In this document: positions 44,057-52,233 of the stretch, piece after piece
Layout of the letters: each line of letters begins with the position of its first letter
How positions within the stretch are numbered: the stretch's first letter is position 1
Assembly: GCA_035268685.1 (NCBI GenBank)
Contig: DATFKK010000019.1
Span: 1-62,449 of the forward strand
Reading direction: 5' to 3'
Length of the DNA stretch: 62,449 bases
Source of the DNA: Candidatus Krumholzibacteriia bacterium
Lineage (GTDB): Bacteria > Krumholzibacteriota > Krumholzibacteriia > JAJRXK01
Notes under the pieces: generated by a model
The model's database searches: none
What the model saw: only the letters and a program-made list of their open reading frames with translations
What the model was told of the DNA's origin: nothing
Translations under genes and position numbers: made by a program

Positions 44057-45997
44057 ATGAGCAGAAAACGACCGCGACCGTCAGCGATGGTCGCGGCCTT
44101 CATCGCCCTGGCCCTCCTCCTGCCGGTCTTGCCGCGCGGAGCGACGGCGGCCACCGTCCACGACCACTGGACCACCGAACTCGACCTGCGCTACCACGCC
44201 GGTGACGACGCCGTCCGCGGGCGTTGGACCGAGCGTCTGTCGGTGACGGTGGGCGACGACGTCGACATCGGTGAGATCGCACGGGTGACGGTCGTCGACG
44301 AACCCTACCAAAAGCTTCACGGCTTCCGGGCCACGCTCACCCGACCCGACGGGACCACTCGGACCTTCCGACGCGATGATCTGGGTTGGGCCACCTGGAG
44401 CGCTGGCTCCCGGATGCTGGTCCGTGTCGAATCGCGGATGCGCTCGACGTTGATCCCGTCGGTCCGCGTCGGCGATCGACTCGACGTCCGCATCGATTAC
44501 GTCGTCGACCGTCTACACGGGATTCCCCCGGTCGGTCTCCACGACACGGGACACCCCACGCGGGAACGGACGCTGCGCGTCCGGCATCCGAACGACCACC
44601 GTCTGCTGTGGTCGGTGCGGGGACCGGATCCGTTGCTTCGAACGGTCGAGGTCGACAGCACGCAACAGGACGACGCCGTGGTCGTTCGCTGGACGCTGCG
44701 AGACCTTCGGCCGCACCCGGCCGAGGCGCTCGCGCTCGGACCACCGGGTGGAGGACTGCAGTGGACGGCGGCGTTCGCCGAGACGAGCGAGACCGCGCGC
44801 GCCGATGCCTTCGCGGCGGGTCCTGCCTGGTTCACGGTCGGCAAGGGCTACGCGCGGCGCATCGCGCCCACCCTCGAAGCCAACGACGAGATCGTGGCTG
44901 CTGCCCGCGAAGTGGTCGTGGGAGCGACGAGCAACGCCGAACGCATCGAACGCCTGTACCGCCACGTCCAGTCGAGTTGTCGATATCTGGGTCTGTTCGA
45001 GGGCCTCGGTGGGATCCTTCCCGAACCAGCGTCCACGACCTTCGAGCGTCGCTACGGCGACTGCAAGGGACTGGGGACGCTGCTGATCGCGATGCTGCGC
45101 GCGGTGGACGTCGAGGCGCACCCGGTGCTGGTAGCGGCCGATCGCTGGATCGATCCCGACGTCCCGAACATGACGCAGTTCAATCATTTCGCGGTGTGGG
45201 CGGAAGACGGTCGAGGCGGTGTGTGGCTGGACCCGACCTACGACGGCCTTCCGGCCGGTCTGTTTCCCACGCGGAACGTGGTGTCGCCGGTCCTGGTCCT
45301 CCGGCCTGGAGCGGTGCGCTTGGTCGAGGTGCCGGCCGACGTTGCCCGACGTGGTCGCGTCGAGGTCGAGATCGACGGTCGGATCGATGCGGACGGTCGG
45401 TGGCAGATCTCGCTCCGTGAGACGCGGACCGACAACGCACGCCTGATGGCGACGCTGGCGGAACGTGAGCACACGACCGAGGAGCGACGTCAGCTCCACG
45501 CCGATCGTCTGCTCGACCGCGGGCTGCGCGCGGCCGTCGCCTCCGTCGACGTTCAGGGCCGCGACGACTGGGGCGCACCGCTACGTGTCCACGTCGAGGC
45601 GCTGGCCCGGACACCGCTGCCGCGCGCCGGGCGGCGCATGTTCTTCCCGCGGCGGATCCTCCCCGTGCGTCGCTTCGATCTGAGGCCGGCCACGCGTCGG
45701 ACACCCGTCGACCTGCGGTCTCTTCCCGACCGCGTCGAGCGCTGGCGACTGCAGCTGCCTCCCGGCACAACGGTGACGGCCGATTCCCTCGAGGCCGAAG
45801 GTGCCGGATCGCGTGTGCGCACGAGGTGGTGGGTCGACGGCGATGTCCTGTTCCTCGAACGTCACCTGCAGCTCCGACCGCGCGTCGTGCCCGCCGACAG
45901 TGTGTCCTCCCTCGCAACCGTCCTCGACACCGTCCGCGACAGCGAGGCCGGCCATGTCGAGATCCGTTTCCCCGAAGCCTCGGAGTCCGAACGATGA
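44057..45997 (+). CDS. DUF3857/transglutaminase-like protein with intact Cys-His-Asp, exported
   Basis: A 646-residue protein with a signal-like N-terminus (MVAAFIALALLLPVLPRGA). DUF3857 beta domain (about 35-240), transglutaminase-like core (about 275-400), C-terminal beta domain. The catalytic triad is visible: Cys336 in YGDCKG, His377 in QFNHFAVW and Asp392 in WLDPTYD. It could crosslink or cleave amide bonds in the periplasm or at the surface. The downstream gene overlaps by ATGA and encodes a paralogue without the triad. Confidence 0.85.
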   Translation: MSRKRPRPSAMVAAFIALALLLPVLPRGATAATVHDHWTTELDLRYHAGDDAVRGRWTERLSVTVGDDVDIGEIARVTVVDEPYQKLHGFRATLTRPDGTTRTFRRDDLGWATWSAGSRMLVRVESRMRSTLIPSVRVGDRLDVRIDYVVDRLHGIPPVGLHDTGHPTRERTLRVRHPNDHRLLWSVRGPDPLLRTVEVDSTQQDDAVVVRWTLRDLRPHPAEALALGPPGGGLQWTAAFAETSETARADAFAAGPAWFTVGKGYARRIAPTLEANDEIVAAAREVVVGATSNAERIERLYRHVQSSCRYLGLFEGLGGILPEPASTTFERRYGDCKGLGTLLIAMLRAVDVEAHPVLVAADRWIDPDVPNMTQFNHFAVWAEDGRGGVWLDPTYDGLPAGLFPTRNVVSPVLVLRPGAVRLVEVPADVARRGRVEVEIDGRIDADGRWQISLRETRTDNARLMATLAEREHTTEERRQLHADRLLDRGLRAAVASVDVQGRDDWGAPLRVHVEALARTPLPRAGRRMFFPRRILPVRRFDLRPATRRTPVDLRSLPDRVERWRLQLPPGTTVTADSLEAEGAGSRVRTRWWVDGDVLFLERHLQLRPRVVPADSVSSLATVLDTVRDSEAGHVEIRFPEASESER

Positions 45998-48090
45998 ACG
46001 CCCCACGAACCCGATTGCCGAGCGCTCCCGTTCTCGCCCTGATCCTGTTGACCTGCTTCGTGACCGAGGGGTCGACCGCCGACCGCGACTTCATGCTGAG
46101 TCAGCGTGGCGACGACGCGCTGCGAGCCTACTGCGAGAAGGTGATCCCCTTCGCCGAGCAGGCGCGCGAGGAAGGAACCACGGGCGCCGTCATCCTGGTC
46201 GACACGCACCTCCTGGACATCCAGGATGAGCACAGCACGTTCCAGAACAACCGCCTGCTCACCCGTCTGGACGAACTCGACGAGGACGTTGCAACGCAAG
46301 CGATCCCGGTGCAGGGGATCGAGGTCGAGAAGGTCGAGGCCTTCGTCGTGCGACGTGATGGCTCGATCGAGCGCTTCGATCTCGAGGACGACAAGATCCG
46401 TCTGACCGAGGAGGAGGTCGACCTCGGCCGCCGTGTCGTGATCGGGTTTCCCCAGGTCGAACCCGGGGACGTGTTCGGCTACAGCCTGCAGACACGTCTC
46501 GACTCGAAGCTCTACCAGAAGCGCATCGATCTCGCGGACGAATGGCCCGTCCGGTACGGGCAGATCCACGTGCTGACGGGCAATCGCCTCGCCTACAACG
46601 TCTGTCCGCAGAACATCGACGCCGACGAGTACCGTCTCGAGGCGGTCGAGAAGGACCGGACGTATCCCACGTTGTCGAAGTTCACGTGGGCCCGGCAGGC
46701 CGCCGTCGGTGACGATCCGATGGCTCCGCCCCGCGACATCCGCACGCCCCATGTGTGGATCGCCCACTACGGTGACTACGACCTGGATTGGGCGAGCTGG
46801 TTCATCAACAACAACTGGAACACCTGGGCCACGTCGCTGTGGGCGTCGACCATGCTGGACGACGAGATCCACGACGACGTGGTCGCCCTGGCCGAAGAGG
46901 TCACGGAGGGGATCGAGGACCCGATCGGGCGGGCCGACGCCCTGCACACGTGGGTGCAGGACGAGATCGTCCTCGCCGACGCGCTGGAGATCGGGTCGGA
47001 GGCCGGATTCACGCCGTCGGAGGAGATCGTCGAGCGTCGAACCGCCACCGGACTCGAGAAGTCCATGCTCCTGAACGATCTCATGCGCGGAGTCGACCTC
47101 GAACCCGTGCCGATGCTCCTGCGCGCCGCCTCCCTGGGCGGGTTGGACGCGGCGAATCCGGGACTTTGGCAGTTCAGTCACCTGGCGCTGGTCCTTGCCG
47201 GCGAATTCGAGTCATCGGCGGATCAATGGTACTGCCCAGCCGCCCCGGGGTGTCCACCCCGAGCCCTTCCGCCGGACCTGCGCGGTGTGCAGGCCTTGCA
47301 CGTGGTGAAGGATCCCCAGGAGGTCTACGACGATGCGATCTCCGCGGCGGTGCGCTCGAGTTCGGTTCCCGAGACCCAGATGAGGAATTTCCAGAGGCAC
47401 ATTGCTGCATCGGGCATCGCGCGCTTCGTCCGGACGCCCGGCGATCCCGACGAGACGGTCGGGCACACGACGGAGATCCTGCAACTCGATCCCGTTCGTG
47501 AGGTCTTTCGGGCGGAGGTCGTGGCCGACGGCTTCACCGCGCTGACCCGGCACCGCACGGTCGACGACCTGCACGGCACCGCCGAGACATGGTGGTCGAA
47601 CCGCTTCCCGGACGACGAGATCACCGTAGCCGGGGTCGATCGTGATCTGTCGACGCCGGGTCGGATCCGGCTCGAGGTGTCGTCCGAGCTCGAGGCCGGT
47701 CCGATCCCCGAGGCGCAGGGGGACGTGTGGATCCTGGACGTGGCTTCGTTCTTCGGTGAGACGCCGCTCTCCGGTCTGCAGCTCGGAAGTCGCCGCTCGT
47801 CGCTCTGGATTCCCCGCAGCGAGGAGTTCGTCTTCGAGACCTGGCTCCCGCTTCCGGACGGATGGTCGTCGGCCCGGCTCGCGGCTCCGGCCACCGTCGA
47901 GGGTGAGACCTTCGGCTATTCCCTGGGCGTCGCGGTCGACGAGGGTCGTGTGTGTGTACGGCGGGAGATCCGTTTGCGGCGCAGCGATCTCGAACCCGAC
48001 GACTTCGACACCGAACGCGAGGCCTGGCGGAAGGCGATGGACCTCGAGTCGACCCCCCTCGTGCTGGAGCGGATGGACACGGGGAAGTAG
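45994..48090 (+). CDS. DUF3857/transglutaminase-like protein, catalytic Cys missing, exported
   Basis: A 698-residue exported paralogue (signal LPSAPVLALILLTCFVTEG), starting at ATG 45994 that overlaps the preceding stop. Domain order as in its neighbour: DUF3857-like beta domain with VEPGDVFGYSLQTRL, degenerate transglutaminase core, C-terminal beta domain. At the GDCK position it reads TATGLEKSML, so no nucleophile is present, as in the genes at 1 and 12059. It is likely a non-enzymatic partner of the upstream gene. Extra Cys residues occur in a short PAAPGCPPRALPP segment. Confidence 0.8.
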   Translation: MNAPRTRLPSAPVLALILLTCFVTEGSTADRDFMLSQRGDDALRAYCEKVIPFAEQAREEGTTGAVILVDTHLLDIQDEHSTFQNNRLLTRLDELDEDVATQAIPVQGIEVEKVEAFVVRRDGSIERFDLEDDKIRLTEEEVDLGRRVVIGFPQVEPGDVFGYSLQTRLDSKLYQKRIDLADEWPVRYGQIHVLTGNRLAYNVCPQNIDADEYRLEAVEKDRTYPTLSKFTWARQAAVGDDPMAPPRDIRTPHVWIAHYGDYDLDWASWFINNNWNTWATSLWASTMLDDEIHDDVVALAEEVTEGIEDPIGRADALHTWVQDEIVLADALEIGSEAGFTPSEEIVERRTATGLEKSMLLNDLMRGVDLEPVPMLLRAASLGGLDAANPGLWQFSHLALVLAGEFESSADQWYCPAAPGCPPRALPPDLRGVQALHVVKDPQEVYDDAISAAVRSSSVPETQMRNFQRHIAASGIARFVRTPGDPDETVGHTTEILQLDPVREVFRAEVVADGFTALTRHRTVDDLHGTAETWWSNRFPDDEITVAGVDRDLSTPGRIRLEVSSELEAGPIPEAQGDVWILDVASFFGETPLSGLQLGSRRSSLWIPRSEEFVFETWLPLPDGWSSARLAAPATVEGETFGYSLGVAVDEGRVCVRREIRLRRSDLEPDDFDTEREAWRKAMDLESTPLVLERMDTGK

Positions 48091-48322
48091 CGATCGAGTG
48101 TGGCGTCTGCGGTCGCAGAGGCTGCCCGCCAGGTGCCTTCGGGTCCGGTGCACCGGCCTGTCCGGGCATTGGCACCACGGTCTGCCGGGCGCGCCCAGAC
48201 CGCCGACCCGTGAAGCCCCGATGGTCGGCTCGGCGGCGCTCGCCTAGCTCACGCTCCGAGCGCACGATCCGACCGTCCGGGCCCGTGGGACCGGGCGGAT
48301 GCCCCCGACTGAGGAGGACCCC

Positions 48323-49093
48323 ATGCCACGCCTGAAGGACAAGGTCGCCCTGGTCACCGGCGGCGCCCTCGGGATCGGCCGCGAGAGCTGTCTCGCGCTG
48401 GCCCGCGAAGGTGCCGCCGTGGCCGTCACCGACGTCAAGACCGACGAGATCGAAGAAGTGGCCGCCACGATCGGCGACGAAGGCGGTACGGCCGCCGCCT
48501 GGGAGCTCGACGTGAGCGACGAGGAGCAGGTGCAGAAGGTCTTCGCCGCGGTCGTCGAGGAGTTCGGCAGGCTCGACGTGGTCGTGAACAACGCCGGGAT
48601 CGCCGGACCCAACAAGCCCACGCACGAGATCGAACCGGAGGAATGGGATCAGCTCATGGCCGTGAACGTGCGCGGCGTGTACCTGTGCACGCGCGCGGCG
48701 ATTCCGCATCTGCGCTCGGCCGGCGGCGGATCGATCATCAATCTGTCGTCGATCTACGGAATCGTCGGGGCTCCGGATCTTCCGCCCTACCACGCGTCGA
48801 AGGGCGCGGTCCGGCTCATGACGAAGACCGACGCCCTGCTCTACGCCGAGGACTCGATCCGTGTGAACAGCGTGCACCCGGGCTACATCTGGACACCGCT
48901 CGTCGAGGAGCTGGGCAAGGAGCACCCGGACGGTGTCGAGGCCTTCCGGCGCGAACTCGACGCGAAGCATCCGATCGGTCACGTCGGAGAGCCGGCGGAC
49001 ATCGCCCACGGCATCGTCTACCTGGCCTCGGACGAGTCGAAGTTCGTCACCGGCAGCGAGCTGGTGATCGACGGCGGCTACACGGCGCAGTGA
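48323..49093 (+). CDS. Classical SDR oxidoreductase
   Basis: A 256-residue NAD(P)-dependent dehydrogenase with all classical motifs: TGGALGIGR cofactor loop, NNAGI, the catalytic Ser in INLSSIYG, YHASK (Tyr/Lys), and PGYIWTPL. The Asp in VTDVKTD after strand 2 suggests NAD preference. The ATG at 48323 has GAGGAGG upstream. The substrate is not determinable; relatives act on cyclic alcohols, sugars or ketoacids. Confidence 0.92.
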   Translation: MPRLKDKVALVTGGALGIGRESCLALAREGAAVAVTDVKTDEIEEVAATIGDEGGTAAAWELDVSDEEQVQKVFAAVVEEFGRLDVVVNNAGIAGPNKPTHEIEPEEWDQLMAVNVRGVYLCTRAAIPHLRSAGGGSIINLSSIYGIVGAPDLPPYHASKGAVRLMTKTDALLYAEDSIRVNSVHPGYIWTPLVEELGKEHPDGVEAFRRELDAKHPIGHVGEPADIAHGIVYLASDESKFVTGSELVIDGGYTAQ

Positions 49094-49248
49094 TCGAGCA
49101 GGTGTGGGCTGGGGAGATCCCCCGGCTCCGCGCACGGACCGTCCCCGCGCCGCCCGCCACGCGGCATCGCTAGGCTGTGCACTCCCCGGCCGGCGACCGA
49201 CGATCGCGACCTGGATCGCCGGCAGGCCCCGACGCAAGGAGGTCCCCC

Positions 49249-49563
49249 GTGGACATTCCCCGCATCGAACCGACGGTTGCGCACCAGCACGCCTCGGAAG
49301 GCGATGCCCTGATCGTGTGCGCCTACGACGACGAGAAGAAGTGCGACGACCTCGGCGTCTCCGGCGCGATCTCGCTCCACGAGTTCGAGGATCGTGCCGA
49401 GGACCTCGACCGTCGTCGCGAGATCATCTTCTACTGCAACTGACCCAACGACGAGAGCTCCGCCCGTGCGGCGGACCGATTCGCCGAGCAGGGGTTCGAG
49501 AACGTCGAAGTCGTCGCTGGCGGCTACGACGCGTGGGAGAAGGCAGAGCTGCCCACGACCTGA
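49249..49563 (+). CDS. Selenocysteine rhodanese-like protein (in-frame UGA = Sec65)
   Basis: GTG 49249 follows AAGGAGGT. A 64-residue open stretch stops at TGA 49441-49443 in IIFYCN-TGA-PNDESSARAA, and the same frame continues 39 codons to TGA 49561. Rhodaneses have the active-site loop YCxCPN with catalytic Cys at this very codon, so the full 104-residue product is a rhodanese domain with Sec65 as nucleophile; the tail VVAGGYDAWEKAELP is typical of the fold. A hairpin follows 15 nt after the UGA. It likely moves sulfane sulfur or selenium; Sec would make it a more reactive or redox-active form. Stop-codon pseudogene is the alternative. Confidence 0.85.
49459..49475 (+). promoter_or_regulatory. 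Bacterial SECIS hairpin for Sec65
   Basis: Stem UCCGCC/GGCGGA with loop CGUGC, inside the coding region. The GUG of the loop is 22 nt after the UGA. It shares the CGUG loop with the other SECIS hairpin. Confidence 0.7.
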
Positions 49564-49624
49564 GCTCGACGACCCCGGCCGGCCGGTCTCCGGTCGGCCG
49601 GGAGTCAACCCAGGAGGTGCCCCC

Positions 49625-50086
49625 ATGGCCACCGAGGCCTTCGCCATGACGAGTCCCGCGTTCGCCGAGGGCGCGATGATCCCCACGCGCTACACCTGCG
49701 ACGGTGAGGACGTCTCACCCCCGCTCGACTGGGGCTTTGCGCCTCCCGGGACACGCAGCTACGCCCTCATCGTCGACGACCTCGACGCCCCGTCGGGAAT
49801 CTTCACCCACTGGCTGCTCTTCGACCTCCCTGCCGAAGCCGACGGACTGATCGAGAACGTCCACGAGCTCGGCACCGAGGGCCGCAACGACTTCCAGAAG
49901 AAGGGCTACGGCGGTCCGTGCCCGCCCACCAAGGAAGGCGACCACCGCTACCGCTTCCGCCTGCTGGCCCTCGACGTCGACGAGCTCGACGTGTCGAAGG
50001 GCACCGACCGCGCCAGCCTCGAGGTGGCCATGCGCGGACACGTGCTCGACGAGACGGTGCTCATGGGTCGGTACGCGCGCGGCTGA
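49625..50086 (+). CDS. YbhB/YbcL (Raf-kinase-inhibitor-like, PEBP) protein
   Basis: A 153-residue PEBP-fold protein. Family motifs: YTCDGEDVSPPLDW, the ligand pocket ALIVDDLDAPSGIFTHWLLF and GYGGPCPP, HRYRFRLLALD. ATG 49625 has AGGAGGTG upstream. Bacterial members are usually cytoplasmic, with an unclear role in phospholipid or small-molecule binding. It directly follows the selenorhodanese gene and may be in one transcript. Confidence 0.93.
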   Translation: MATEAFAMTSPAFAEGAMIPTRYTCDGEDVSPPLDWGFAPPGTRSYALIVDDLDAPSGIFTHWLLFDLPAEADGLIENVHELGTEGRNDFQKKGYGGPCPPTKEGDHRYRFRLLALDVDELDVSKGTDRASLEVAMRGHVLDETVLMGRYARG

Positions 50087-50117
50087 CCAGGCAGTCGACG
50101 CCGGCCGATCGACCGAC

Positions 50118-52013
50118 CTATCCGAGGAAGCGCCAGCCCGCGATCACGCCGAACGCGATCAGCGTCAGCGTGAACGGGAGCATGAGCGGCAACCGGGCCC
50201 GGTCCTCGTCGTAGCCGGGTTCGTCCGATTCCACCCGCTCGGGCCAACCGGGGATCCAGTCGGTCGGATCCCGGAAGGCCGCAGCGAGACGCGAGGCCAG
50301 CGCGTGTACCCGGGCGTGCGCCCCGTCGAAGACCGCGCCCACTCCGTGCACGAACACCGCGCGCACCGCCGGAGCGGGCTTGCGGTAGAGGACGTCGGTG
50401 TCCATCGAGATCGTCGGTTGGCCGCCGAGCTTCGGGATGAACAGGTAGAAGACGAAGAAGGTGAACAGGAGCATCTGCACCGCCTCCATCACGTGCGGTG
50501 CGGTCCACGGATCCCAGTGCACCTCGTAGGGCAGATGGGCGTAGAGCAACCCGGGGGCCACGCCCATGATCGTGCAGAAGAAGGCCGCCACGGCCATGGC
50601 CACGACCATGTTCACCGGCGCCGGCTTCGGCCGGATCCCGTGGTCCTCGCCCATCCACGTGCCGTAGGGCAGCTTCAGGCCGGTGTGCAGGAAGGTCCCG
50701 ACACTCGCCAGCATGAGCAGCAGGAACGCCCAGTCCCAGTGCAGCTCGCCGGCGGCGGCCACCACCATGCTCTTGCTGATGAAGCCGTTCCAGAGCGGGA
50801 ATCCGGAGATCGAGAAGGCGCCGATCATGTACAGGCCGAACACCAGTTTCTGGCGTTTCCAGAATCCGCCGAGTTCGGTGAGCTTCTCCCGCCCCGTGGT
50901 GTGGATCACCACGCCGGCGCCCATGAACAGCAGCGCCTTGTACAGGATGTGGCTCACGGCGTGGGCGGCCGCGCCGTTGACGGCCATCGCCGTGCCGATC
51001 CCCACGCCGGCGACCATGTAGCCCACCTGGCTGATGATGTGGTAGCCGAGCAATTCGCGGATGTCGTTGGCCAGCACGGCGTAGACCACGCCGTACAGCG
51101 CCATCACCACGCCGGCCACGGCCAGGATCTCCCAGCCGGTGAAGCCGCGGATCAGCGTGTACACGGCGGTCTTGGTGGTCAGGGCCGAGCAGAAGATGGC
51201 GCCGGTGACCGTGGCCCGGGGGTAGGCGTCGGGCAGCCAGGGCCCCAGCGGTGGTACCGCGGCGTTCAGGCAGAAACCGATCAGGATCAGCCAGGCGGCC
51301 AGACCGCCCTCGCCGGGCGCGAAGCGCTCGAAGGCGATCGAGCCGGTGGCGTCGAGGTGCAGCAGCACGCCCCCCAGCAACACCGCGCCGCCCACGAGAT
51401 GGACCAGGATGTAGCGCCGGCCCGCGGCCTCGCTCTCGGGATTGCGGCGGGCCCAGATCAGCACCACCGAGCTGACGGCCATCAGCTCCCAGAACACGTA
51501 CAGCGTCAGGTAGTCGCCGGCGAAGGTCACCCCCAGCGCACCGGCGTTGTACAACAGTGCGGCCACCTGCTGGCGGGTGTCGCGCTGGTGCAGGGCGTAG
51601 ATCCCCGCGATGATCCCGATCAACGAGAAGATCTTGCCGAAGACCAGCGACAGCCGGTCGACGCGCAGCAGCGTGAGGTCCTGCCCGCCGACGCCCACGA
51701 CCAGACGCGCGCCGTCGGGGAGGTTCCACACGTACCACAGCGTGATCGCCGACAGGATCACGGCCGCGTACCCGCGGATGCGGGACGGCAGGAGCAGGAT
51801 GCCCACCCCACCGATCACCAGGATCGCGGCGGGCGGCCAGGAGTCGGTGGCGAAGGTGTCGGGATGCAGGACGGGGGCCAGGATGCGCCCATGCTCGCCG
51901 CCGTGACCGCCGCCCTCGGTGGCGGCCATGGCCACCATCGATCCGGCCAGCAGGACGAAGGTCACGACCACCAACAGTCGAGCCGCGGTCGAGGACGCCA
52001 GGAATCTACTCAT
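50118..52013 (-). CDS. Mrp/complex I-type proton-translocating subunit (antiporter D-like), 631 aa
   Basis: A 631-residue NuoL/M/N-type membrane subunit with about 14-16 helices. The channel-forming motifs are present: VFWELMAVSSVVLIW (Glu in helix 5), GPWLPDAYPRATVTGAI, the Lys in SALTTKTAVYTLIR, and LLGYHIISQVGYM. A signal-like N-terminus and an extra C-terminal tail of about 100 residues lengthen it beyond the usual 500. It is the last gene of the antiporter operon and overlaps the 75-residue gene by 8 nt. It is the third D-like subunit in this operon. Confidence 0.85.
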   Translation of the reverse strand: MSRFLASSTAARLLVVVTFVLLAGSMVAMAATEGGGHGGEHGRILAPVLHPDTFATDSWPPAAILVIGGVGILLLPSRIRGYAAVILSAITLWYVWNLPDGARLVVGVGGQDLTLLRVDRLSLVFGKIFSLIGIIAGIYALHQRDTRQQVAALLYNAGALGVTFAGDYLTLYVFWELMAVSSVVLIWARRNPESEAAGRRYILVHLVGGAVLLGGVLLHLDATGSIAFERFAPGEGGLAAWLILIGFCLNAAVPPLGPWLPDAYPRATVTGAIFCSALTTKTAVYTLIRGFTGWEILAVAGVVMALYGVVYAVLANDIRELLGYHIISQVGYMVAGVGIGTAMAVNGAAAHAVSHILYKALLFMGAGVVIHTTGREKLTELGGFWKRQKLVFGLYMIGAFSISGFPLWNGFISKSMVVAAAGELHWDWAFLLLMLASVGTFLHTGLKLPYGTWMGEDHGIRPKPAPVNMVVAMAVAAFFCTIMGVAPGLLYAHLPYEVHWDPWTAPHVMEAVQMLLFTFFVFYLFIPKLGGQPTISMDTDVLYRKPAPAVRAVFVHGVGAVFDGAHARVHALASRLAAAFRDPTDWIPGWPERVESDEPGYDEDRARLPLMLPFTLTLIAFGVIAGWRFLG

Positions 52014-52233
52014 AGAAGTCCTCGTCCTTCTGCAGGAAGACGTGGCCCAGCCACTTGCTCACGATCACGATCGCCGCGCAGCCGGCGGCCCCGAAGAGTG
52101 ACCACCAGCCCGGAATGGCGCTCCACCAGCCGTGGTGCTCGCCGTGCGGCAGGAAGTAGGGCAGCGCGATCACGATCGCGCCGCTGGCGGCGGCGAAGAT
52201 CCAGCCGCGCGTGCTCGGAGTCTTCAGCTTCAC
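52006..52233 (-). CDS. Small two-helix membrane protein of the antiporter operon
   Basis: A 75-residue protein with two hydrophobic segments (FAAASGAIVIALPYFL and LFGAAGCAAIVIVSKWLG) and an acidic tail (QKDEDFYE). GTG 52233 overlaps the previous stop (GTGA) and is preceded by GGGAGG, so translation is coupled between two D-like subunits. No named family recognised. It may be a small accessory subunit that holds the complex together. Confidence 0.7.
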   Translation of the reverse strand: MKLKTPSTRGWIFAAASGAIVIALPYFLPHGEHHGWWSAIPGWWSLFGAAGCAAIVIVSKWLGHVFLQKDEDFYE

